Shown here: positions 9,799-17,205 of the stretch, in pieces | How the letters are laid out: every line of letters starts with the position of its first letter | Numbering within the stretch: the stretch's first letter is position 1 | NCBI GenBank assembly: GCA_035633115.1 | Contig: DASQFN010000103.1 | Coordinates: 116,239 to 180,238, forward strand | Length of the DNA stretch: 64,000 nt | Direction: 5' to 3' | Source of the DNA: Gemmatimonadaceae bacterium | GTDB taxonomy: Bacteria > Gemmatimonadota > Gemmatimonadetes > Gemmatimonadales > Gemmatimonadaceae | Program-made: the position numbers and the translations under genes | The notes under the pieces: generated by a model | Told to the model about the DNA's origin: nothing | Database searches by the model: none | Seen by the model: the letters and a program-made list of their open reading frames with translations, nothing else

Positions 9799-11724
9799 CT
9801 ATCGAGCGTGTGCGCGCGGCGAATCCTGATCACTCGGCGCTCCCAGCGCACTCGTGGGAACTCGCTCTGCCTCCATCGGCGCGCCGTCCCGCCGGACCAC
9901 GTAGGCCTCCATAGCGAAGTACTCCGGCAATCCCAGCCCGTCGACGACTGCCGCAGTGCGCTTGTTCCGCTCCTCAACGCGCTGCCAGAACTCGCGCTCG
10001 TCCTGGCCGGGAAAGGGAGCCCGATCCTTCTGACTCTGGTGCTTGAAGATCGCCCGGATCTTCCATCGAAGCTCGTCCTCGGACAACGGCACCAGCACAT
10101 CGGCTTCACCGACATCCCACTCCTGCCACGCGCCGCGATAGTACCACACTTCAGGCGGCTCACCCGAATACTGGTCGAGCGCATGCTGCACGGTCTCGAG
10201 ACACATCCGGTGAGTACCGTGCGGATCTGAAAGGTCGCCGGCCACGAATATCATTGACGGGCGATGCTGCTCGAGCAGCTCGAGCGTGATCTGTACATCT
10301 TCCGGGCCGATCGGATCCTTCCGCGTTTTGCCGGTCTGATAGAACGGCAGATTGAGAAAGCGTGCCTGCTCGCGGCTCATCCCGAACGTCTCGATTCCCG
10401 ACACTGCCTCGGCCTCGCGAATGCCACGCTTGATCGCCAGCACCTCCGGAATGTCCACCTGGCCCGGCTCCTTCTGCGCCAGAAATCGCTCCACTTTCTC
10501 GAGCACGGGTGCGAGCCCGGTCTCGCGCGCTGTGAAGTCGCGATTCACGCGCCTGAGAAAATCCACGTAGCGCCGCACCTCGTGATCGAACACGGCGATG
10601 TTGCCGGATGTCTGATACGCGACCACGATGCGATTTGCGTTCTGGTGCAGCTTGTGGAGAATCCCGCCCATCGAGATCACGTCGTCATCCGGATGCGGTG
10701 AGAAGACGACAATGTTCTGCCTCGTTGGAAGCTTGCTCTTTCCGCGCACTTTGGAGATCAGCGCGTTGAACACCTCGCCGTTGAGCGGGCCTGCTGTCTG
10801 GTAACGGGCGAGAAGCGAGCTCAAATGGTGCTCACGGTAATCGAGACTGTCGAGCTTCAGGATCGACTTGCCGGTGACTTCGCTCAGCCAGATTACGGCG
10901 GCCACTTCGAGCGCCGGCGTCCATTCCACCTCGCCCGTGATCCACGGCATGCGAACGCGCGTGAGGTCGGCGGCCGCAGCGGGGTCCACATAGAACACCG
11001 CGTTGGGATGAAGCTGCAGGTAGGTGGCCGCTACATCGGGATCAGGCTCGCCCTCGACCGCACGCTTGATGATGACCGATTTGTGCTCGCCAGTTGCGAT
11101 TAGCGCTATCTCCCGCGCCTCCATGATCGTCGCCACGCCCATGGTGACCGCTTCGGTCGGCACGTTGTCCTCGCCGAAGAAATCGGCAGCCGCGTCGCGA
11201 CGCGTCACGGTGTCGAGAGCGATCAGCCGCGTTCGCGAGTCAATGCCCGAGCCCGGCTCGTTGAAGCCGATATGCCCCGTCTTGCCGATGCCGAGGATCT
11301 GAATGTCTATCCCGCCGGAATCCCGAATTGCCTGCTCGTAGGCGGCGGTTTCCGCCGCCACCTGATCCCGCGGAACGTCGCCGCGCGGCACGTGCACATT
11401 CTCCGGCCGCACGTTGATCTCGTCGAAGAGATTCTCCCACATGTAGCGATTGTAGCTGTGGATGCTCTCCGGCCGCATCGGGAAATACTCATCGAGATTG
11501 AAGGTGACGACGTCGGAAAAATCGACTCCCTCCTCCCGATGCAGGCGCGCCAGCTCGCGGTAGATCCCGATCGGAGTGCTTCCCGTGGCGAGTCCGAGCA
11601 CCGCATGCGCTCCTGCCTTTCGCCGCTCGGCGATCACGTCGGCGATTCGTCTGGCTATCCGGCGCGAGACTTCGTCATACTCGGCAATGACTACGGGGAT
11701 TCGCTCACGAACTTGCGGGCTCAT
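9799..11724 (-). CDS. nagB: Glucosamine-6-phosphate deaminase fused to a PIG-L/LmbE-like deacetylase domain
   Basis: A 641-residue two-domain protein. Residues 1-285 are NagB-like: LATGSTP (45-51), FNLDEYF (75-81) and GIGKTGHIGFNEPGSG (145-160), which supplies the phosphate and ring-opening site. Residues 335-640 are a PIG-L/LmbE zinc-dependent N-deacetylase-like domain with SPHPDDDVISMGG (zinc motif HPDDD at 344-348) and DLSDPHGTHR. Known fused NagB proteins of this size occur in Bacteroidetes and relatives. The expected reaction is glucosamine-6-P to fructose-6-P plus ammonia; whether the second domain removes the N-acetyl group is inference. In the position of the E. coli NagB Asp141 there is Thr149, common in this subfamily. 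Start overlaps the stop of the upstream serine hydrolase (ATGA). Confidence 0.9.
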   Translation of the reverse strand: MSPQVRERIPVVIAEYDEVSRRIARRIADVIAERRKAGAHAVLGLATGSTPIGIYRELARLHREEGVDFSDVVTFNLDEYFPMRPESIHSYNRYMWENLFDEINVRPENVHVPRGDVPRDQVAAETAAYEQAIRDSGGIDIQILGIGKTGHIGFNEPGSGIDSRTRLIALDTVTRRDAAADFFGEDNVPTEAVTMGVATIMEAREIALIATGEHKSVIIKRAVEGEPDPDVAATYLQLHPNAVFYVDPAAAADLTRVRMPWITGEVEWTPALEVAAVIWLSEVTGKSILKLDSLDYREHHLSSLLARYQTAGPLNGEVFNALISKVRGKSKLPTRQNIVVFSPHPDDDVISMGGILHKLHQNANRIVVAYQTSGNIAVFDHEVRRYVDFLRRVNRDFTARETGLAPVLEKVERFLAQKEPGQVDIPEVLAIKRGIREAEAVSGIETFGMSREQARFLNLPFYQTGKTRKDPIGPEDVQITLELLEQHRPSMIFVAGDLSDPHGTHRMCLETVQHALDQYSGEPPEVWYYRGAWQEWDVGEADVLVPLSEDELRWKIRAIFKHQSQKDRAPFPGQDEREFWQRVEERNKRTAAVVDGLGLPEYFAMEAYVVRRDGAPMEAERVPTSALGAPSDQDSPRAHAR

Positions 11725-12956
11725 TTGCGTGCCCCCGCGGTATCCCAGTCGACGAGCGGCGCATTCGTGATTGATTGCTGGACAGCATCGGCGACAGCGC
11801 GCCGCAGCGCAAAGACTCGCGTGTTCTCGCGTGTCGGGTTTACCCGGTTCGTCAGCAGAATCACGAAGAGGTCACGGGTCGGATCAATCCACATGGACGT
11901 GCCCGTGAACCCGGTGTGGCCGAAGCTACGCGGCGAAAAGAAACGGCCGGCACTCGATACCGTCGACGGAGTGTCCCAGCCGAGCGCTCTGCTCGACCCG
12001 CGAATCTGTGGCGCGGTCCACCTCGCGACCGTGGTCGGACTCACGATTCTCACGCCGTTGTATTGGCCTCCATTCAACAGCATCTGTGCGAAGATGGCAA
12101 CGTCGCCGACGGTTGAGAAGAGTCCCGCGTGACCGGCAACCCCGCCCATGGCATCGGCGTTCTCGTCGTGAACGCGTCCCCACACCAGCCCGCCGCGAGT
12201 AGTGTCGATCTCCGTGGGAGCAATTAGCGCCTTCAGGCTCGAATCCGGGTTGAATCTCGTGCTGGTCATGCCAAGAGGACGAAACACCTTCTCATCGGCG
12301 AGCCGGTCGAGAGGGACACCCGTAATGGTCTCGAGCACGAGCTGAGTGAGGATCATTTCCCAGTCACTATATATGGTAGTGGTGCCGGGGACCGCCTTCA
12401 GCGGCCTCTGGTTTATCTGCTGCAGATACTGGTCGCGCCCGCGGAACGTCCTGAACAGGGGAGCGAACGCCTCGAGGCCTCCACGATGTGTCATAGCCAT
12501 TCTCATCGTGATCGGCGCCTTGTCGGGGGCATTGAACCCGGGCAGGTAGCTGGCAATGGTTCGGTCGAGATCGAGCACGCCCTGCTCTTCGAGGATCATG
12601 GCCGTCGTGGTCGTGGCTATGACTTTGGTCAGTGACGCCATGTCGAATATCGTGTTGACATCGACTGGTGCTGACGCGACGGCGGTATCGAGGCGCCCAT
12701 ACGCCTTGAGATGCACGAGCCGCCCGTAGCGTCCCACCGCGAGTGTCGCGCCGGGAGCGGCGCCCTCAGCCAGCGCGCTCGCAATGATCGAATCGAGTGT
12801 CGCGTTCAGATTGCCGCTCATTCCAGCCGCTGCCGGAGGTGCGGAGACGAGAGTATTCACTGGTGCGATGCGGGTAATAGTCGACCCTTCGGTGGCGGCG
12901 ACGGTGGCGCAGCCAGCGGCTGCCACGAACAGGATGAGCGAGACAACTGGTCTCAT
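11721..12956 (-). CDS. Serine hydrolase, beta-lactamase (class C/PBP4*) family lipoprotein
   Basis: A 411-residue exported serine hydrolase of the beta-lactamase/penicillin-binding fold. The chosen ATG at 12956 gives the lipoprotein signal MRPVVSLILFVAAAGC; the longer ORF start at 13022 adds a polar segment with no signal. Active-site motifs are SLTK (SxxK nucleophile), YSD (second motif) and HTG within FGHTGFTGTSMWID. Flanking IFDMASLTKVIATT and YLPGF fit the family. Its stop overlaps the start of the NagB fusion, so the two form an operon, suggesting it trims cell-wall or amide-linked material to feed amino-sugar recycling. The substrate cannot be read from sequence. Confidence 0.87.
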   Translation of the reverse strand: MRPVVSLILFVAAAGCATVAATEGSTITRIAPVNTLVSAPPAAAGMSGNLNATLDSIIASALAEGAAPGATLAVGRYGRLVHLKAYGRLDTAVASAPVDVNTIFDMASLTKVIATTTTAMILEEQGVLDLDRTIASYLPGFNAPDKAPITMRMAMTHRGGLEAFAPLFRTFRGRDQYLQQINQRPLKAVPGTTTIYSDWEMILTQLVLETITGVPLDRLADEKVFRPLGMTSTRFNPDSSLKALIAPTEIDTTRGGLVWGRVHDENADAMGGVAGHAGLFSTVGDVAIFAQMLLNGGQYNGVRIVSPTTVARWTAPQIRGSSRALGWDTPSTVSSAGRFFSPRSFGHTGFTGTSMWIDPTRDLFVILLTNRVNPTRENTRVFALRRAVADAVQQSITNAPLVDWDTAGARK

Positions 12957-13552
12957 CGACGCGTCGAGCCATCGGCGGGATGAATCGTTTCCGCCGGCCC
13001 CCTCACCACTGTAGGCGCGCACGCGCCGATCGCACTCGAGCGAAAGATGAGCTTACGGCTATGCATTATCGTGCGCGGCAAACGGGAGCAGTTCCTTCCG
13101 CGGCTTGTCGCGGGGCAGCTGGTTGAAGCGGCCAACGTACGCCCTTGTGAAAAGCGTGTCAACGCAACGTTGGACGAAACCAAAGACGCGATGAAGCGAC
13201 AGGCGCGACGAAACATCGGGCACGACGAAAATACTCTTGCGGCTTGTTTGATCCAGGCCGTACAATTGCCCGTCGCTAAAACCGCTCGGCCGTGTGTGGC
13301 AACGCGATGTGCTGGCCCCTCAACGCAGCGGAGATCACGAACAATCCACTTGTACCCAAGCCATATCCCCCACCGCCCGGGCCGTAGCGCTGAGTCGGAA
13401 AAGCGGCACAGCGAGTCATTCTCCCTGGCCTCTTTTTCAGGCTTACTCGAAATGCGCGGAACAAGTCGTGCGTGACCTTTTCCACGCCATGGCGTGTATA
13501 CAACTGTTCGGCGCGGTAGCCGCAGTCCCATTTGTGAGGAGTTGGCTCGTTG
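12957..13552. other. Intergenic region of about 600 bp with a palindromic promoter element
   Basis: The gap lies between the divergent serine hydrolase and M30-type peptidase genes. Short open frames here have no recognisable family and no ribosome-binding site. The only clear structure is near the right end (see the promoter entry at 13473-13502). Confidence 0.5.
13473..13502 (+). promoter_or_regulatory. Candidate promoter with a 14-bp palindromic operator
   Basis: CACGCCATGGCGTG (13483-13496) is a perfect 14-bp palindrome directly followed by TATACA (13497-13502), a good -10 hexamer. TGACCT (13473-13478) is a weak -35 at 18-bp spacing. The palindrome therefore sits in the spacer, where a repressor or a MerR-type activator would act. 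It lies about 50 bp before the ATG of the M30-like peptidase. Confidence 0.4.
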
Positions 13553-15550
13553 ATGCGAAAGTTCATTCTGGCGGGCGCGCTCCTTTTTGCGGCCGCATGC
13601 AGCAAGGACGGCGGTGGCGGGCCCCTTGTCGTCACTACGGTCAGCGTGTCGGCCACTCCGACGCAGATCATCGTCGGAGGCACCGCGCAGGCGGCGGCCA
13701 TCGTCAAGGATCAGAACGGCAATCCCCTGTCCGGGAAAACCGTCAACTGGGTCAGCCTCACGCCAGCCGTCGCATCAGTCAATGCGACGACCGGCGTCAT
13801 CACCGGCGTGTCGGCCGGAACCGCGACGATTCAGGGCTCGGCCGATGGCGTCTCGGGCTCGGCCACTGTCATCGTCATCGCTGCAGTCAGCGCGTGCAAC
13901 ACCGGCATCACAATAGTCGATCTACCCGTTGGCGGTGTTCGTGTGCTCACCGCGAGCGAAACCCAGGGCTGCATCAAGATTCCGGCGGCAAGCGGCGGGC
14001 CGGCCGATTATCTGGTCATTCCCGGCAACATCAGCGCGACACCTGACATTCTGGGAGCCTACGTGCTCAAGTCCGACGAGGGCGAGAATGTCCCGTCGTC
14101 GACGATTGCTCCGAGCCACACGATTTTCTCCGCCGACAATGTCGCTCCGCGCATCCCAGCGGCGGATCTTGGCGCCGCCCAGATCGCATTCGAGACGCGC
14201 CTGCGATTGATGGAGCGCCGCGAGCTGAGGATTCCCGACGCTCAGCGGGCATACCGCGAGCGCCTTCGGGCTGGAGCACAGGGGCGCTTGTCTGTCTCCA
14301 GCGCAATCCCGGCGGTAGGCGAGAAACTCAATTTCAAGATTCCCGGCAGAACGAACGCGTGCACGAATTTCACGACGATCACCGCCGAAGTTAAGTACGT
14401 CAACGACAAGGCGATCATCTACACTGATATCACCGCGCCAGCGAACGGTTTCACGGCCGCCGACTATCAGCAGATCGGCGACGAGTTCTCCAACCTCATT
14501 TACCCCACGGACGTCGCGTTCTTTGGAACGCCACTCGACGATGACGCCAACGGACGCGTAATCATCCTTTACACCTCCGAGGTCAACAAGCTGACGGAGG
14601 CGAACTCGAACAGTTTCGTTGGCGGGTTCTTCTTCGCCGGCGACCTGTTTCCCTCGACCGGTGCTGGCTCCTGCGCCCAGAGCAACGAGGCCGAGCTTTT
14701 CTACATGCTTGCGCCGGATCCCGATGGCACGATCAACAACAACAAGCGATCACTGGCGCTCGTCAGGCAGAACACCAGAGGCACGATCGCCCACGAGTTC
14801 GAGCACATGATCAACGCATCCGAGCGCATCCGGAGCCCGATTCTGCAGCCGCTCGAGGTCACATGGCTCGATGAGGCGCTGGCGCATTTTGCCGAAGACG
14901 CGGTTGGGCGCGTGGTGCGGGGTATTGGCGAGGCCGAGGACGCTTCTTTCTCCCGCGCTCACGGTGGGAGCACGGATGATTTCAACGCGTTCTTCTTCCA
15001 GAATCTCGCGCGCTTCCGAGCGTATCTCAATAATCCCGGTCCGTTCGGTCCGACCAGCTCGGCTGCTGACACATCCCTGGCGGTTCGCGGGGCCGCGTGG
15101 GCTTTGCTTCGATATGCCGCCGACCAGTATTCGGGCGGCGACGTTAAAGCCTTCACGAAAAGACTCGCTGGAGGTCCCGACGTAGGAGTGGCCAACCTTG
15201 TGAAGAACGCCGGAGCATCCTTCGATGCGATCGCCACGGGATGGATGATCGCGAACTACGCCGATAACCTCGGCATCCCTGGCCTGTCCGTGCTCAATAC
15301 CTATCGCGTTTACGACATGCGAAGCATGATGAGCAGCATCAGCGCGGGTATCTATCCACTCAAGGTGACGACTGTCACTGGGAGCGGCGTCGTGCTGACC
15401 GGACTGGAGGCACGCTCGGGCTCAGGGAATTACTTCTTCGCGGAGCGGAACGCCGGCTCGCCGGCGAGGACGTGGCGATTCCTCAACGCGGACGGTGCGA
15501 CAGCAGCAAGCTTTACCGGCGCTGCCTGGATCATTCTGCGGACGCGTTAG
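13553..15550 (+). CDS. Secreted lipoprotein metalloprotease, M30 (hyicolysin)-like, with Big_2 Ig domain
   Basis: A 665-residue exported protein. MRKFILAGALLFAAAC is a lipoprotein signal, and GTGAGGAG precedes the ATG at 13553. Residues 25-110 are a bacterial Ig-like (Big_2) domain: TVSVSATPTQIIVGGT, then ATTGVITGVSAGTATI. The C-terminal half carries the zinc motif HEFEHMIN (His414, Glu415, His418) followed after about 25 residues by TWLDEALAHFAED, which supplies the downstream Glu. That spacing is as in M30-type gluzincins. Predicted to cleave proteins at the cell surface; the substrate is unknown. Its stop codon is one base from the stop of the convergent leishmanolysin-like gene. Confidence 0.82.
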   Translation: MRKFILAGALLFAAACSKDGGGGPLVVTTVSVSATPTQIIVGGTAQAAAIVKDQNGNPLSGKTVNWVSLTPAVASVNATTGVITGVSAGTATIQGSADGVSGSATVIVIAAVSACNTGITIVDLPVGGVRVLTASETQGCIKIPAASGGPADYLVIPGNISATPDILGAYVLKSDEGENVPSSTIAPSHTIFSADNVAPRIPAADLGAAQIAFETRLRLMERRELRIPDAQRAYRERLRAGAQGRLSVSSAIPAVGEKLNFKIPGRTNACTNFTTITAEVKYVNDKAIIYTDITAPANGFTAADYQQIGDEFSNLIYPTDVAFFGTPLDDDANGRVIILYTSEVNKLTEANSNSFVGGFFFAGDLFPSTGAGSCAQSNEAELFYMLAPDPDGTINNNKRSLALVRQNTRGTIAHEFEHMINASERIRSPILQPLEVTWLDEALAHFAEDAVGRVVRGIGEAEDASFSRAHGGSTDDFNAFFFQNLARFRAYLNNPGPFGPTSSAADTSLAVRGAAWALLRYAADQYSGGDVKAFTKRLAGGPDVGVANLVKNAGASFDAIATGWMIANYADNLGIPGLSVLNTYRVYDMRSMMSSISAGIYPLKVTTVTGSGVVLTGLEARSGSGNYFFAERNAGSPARTWRFLNADGATAASFTGAAWIILRTR

Positions 15551-15551
15551 C

Positions 15552-17096
15552 TCAGCGCGTTCCGACGTAACCTTGTAGCCCGGCCGGCCCGATCTCGAAG
15601 AGGGGCCGGCCGATTATTTCCCAGGGACCATTGTCGGCGGGACTGGCGCTTCTCGACTGATTGCCCGGCGCGCTCAGAGCGGCTGAGAAGGGAACCAGGT
15701 ACTGGTCTCCCGCGGAGGGATTTATCGAGTAGCCCGCGTCCGCCAGAGATTGAACCGTGATGGCGCTGAACGGCATGGGTATTCCCTCAGCTTCGACGAA
15801 GCCTGTCATCACCTCGCTCTCGAAGATCGATTCCCGCCAGTGTGAATCGGCCGTGCCGGCCGTGAACGGAAGTCCTTCCACCGCGACGCCGCCGCCGCAC
15901 GCTCCAGTACCGCCCGCCACGCCGCACGCGGAAATCGCGAGCGGCCCCGTGTAGCGTGGATTGTCGGTTCCGCCGCCAGAAAGAAGAACTCCTCCAGGCC
16001 TTCGGCTGTCCGCCCATATGGTGCCGAATCCAACGACATGCAGCATCTCGTGAAGAACGATGTTCGACAAGCGGCCGGTTGAGATCAAACCGTTGACGTC
16101 CTCGACGTCGAACTTCATGACCCCGATGGTCGCCAGCCTTGACTGATTGCGGATCACGCAGACTCTCGCTGACGCGAGGACTTTCCCGCTACCGTCGATC
16201 GGAGCGACGCTCGCGTAAATGAGAACGTCGTCCACGACCTCGTTCACGATAACGCCGGAAACGCCGCAGGGGCCGATGTCGATGCCGGCCCCACTGCGAA
16301 GCAGCGGGATATCCACGTCCGGGATGTCGCCGACGATCGTCGCCCTGATTCGCGCACCGGCTTCGATGAACGCCGAGGCTGCCTCATCCGAGGGCGTCGG
16401 TCCGAAAAACCTGACATCCACATTGAAATTGGTCGAGACACTCGACGTCAGAGTCGTGAACAGACCCCCTGCGCTGACAATTGCCGTCTGCGGGACCGCT
16501 GTCTTTCCCAAGCGCCAGACGGCTGCGCCCGCCATTCCCGCAGCGTCCGTCACGACGCTGCCCGGTGAGATCGTACCGCCTCCGCCCGTGACAACGAAGG
16601 AGACGATAGTCGATGGCACGCCGTTGCCGAACTGATCGTGCACCTGAAAAGAAAGCGGCGCGGGAAGCTCAGCTCCCGCGAAACCGCTCTGCCTGTCGCC
16701 ACTGACAGCAACCAGTGAAGCAGCCGGACCGGCTACACTGTTGATCGTGATCACGAGCGGCGGGAGATCAGCAACCGTCACTGTGAGAGTATTGGTGCCG
16801 GCGACCTTTCCAAGTGTCCACGTGCCGACCGGGGTCGGTACGCCCGCAACCGTTGACGTCGGAGCGTTGACAAGCGTTCCGCCGCCGCCTGTCACAGCGA
16901 TTGTGATGGGCACGCCTCCGAGGATAGTTCCGTTCGCGTCCTTGACGGAGAACGAAGGCGCCGTCGGAAGTGGCAGTCCCGCAGTTCCGGACAACGCGCC
17001 GACAGACGGCGCAATCGAAGCCGGCGGTGGCGGTGCAGTGCTGTCGCTGCATGCGGCGACCAGAACCGCGAGCAGGATTGCTGCGGGAATCCTCAT
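15552..17096 (-). CDS. Secreted leishmanolysin-like (M8) metalloprotease lipoprotein with Ig-like repeats
   Basis: A 514-residue lipoprotein starting at the ATG at 17096 (MRIPAAILLAVLVAAC, lipobox VAAC). Two repeats of about 100 residues in the first half (LPLPTAPSFSVKDANGTILG and ELPAPLSFQVHDQFGNGVPS) are Big_1/invasin-type Ig-like domains. The catalytic part has HEMLHVVGFG (His349, Glu350, His353), and later SHWRESIFESEVMTGF, matching the third His ligand and Met-turn of leishmanolysin-type metzincins. It is convergent with the M30-like peptidase with a one-base gap. It is likely a surface protease; target unknown. Confidence 0.85.
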   Translation of the reverse strand: MRIPAAILLAVLVAACSDSTAPPPPASIAPSVGALSGTAGLPLPTAPSFSVKDANGTILGGVPITIAVTGGGGTLVNAPTSTVAGVPTPVGTWTLGKVAGTNTLTVTVADLPPLVITINSVAGPAASLVAVSGDRQSGFAGAELPAPLSFQVHDQFGNGVPSTIVSFVVTGGGGTISPGSVVTDAAGMAGAAVWRLGKTAVPQTAIVSAGGLFTTLTSSVSTNFNVDVRFFGPTPSDEAASAFIEAGARIRATIVGDIPDVDIPLLRSGAGIDIGPCGVSGVIVNEVVDDVLIYASVAPIDGSGKVLASARVCVIRNQSRLATIGVMKFDVEDVNGLISTGRLSNIVLHEMLHVVGFGTIWADSRRPGGVLLSGGGTDNPRYTGPLAISACGVAGGTGACGGGVAVEGLPFTAGTADSHWRESIFESEVMTGFVEAEGIPMPFSAITVQSLADAGYSINPSAGDQYLVPFSAALSAPGNQSRSASPADNGPWEIIGRPLFEIGPAGLQGYVGTR

Positions 17097-17205
17097 AGCA
17101 GCGAATATAGTTAGCGCGAGAGTCCGTCGGTCCAACAAGCTCAGGCCGCGCGTTCCAGCTCGCCTGGTTCAGCTAGCTCGGGCTGAGGGCACCGCGAATA
17201 GCAAT

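Noticed and set aside
13059..13265. A 68-residue minus-strand frame in the large intergenic gap
   Set aside because: No ribosome-binding site, no hydrophobic core pattern and no recognisable family.
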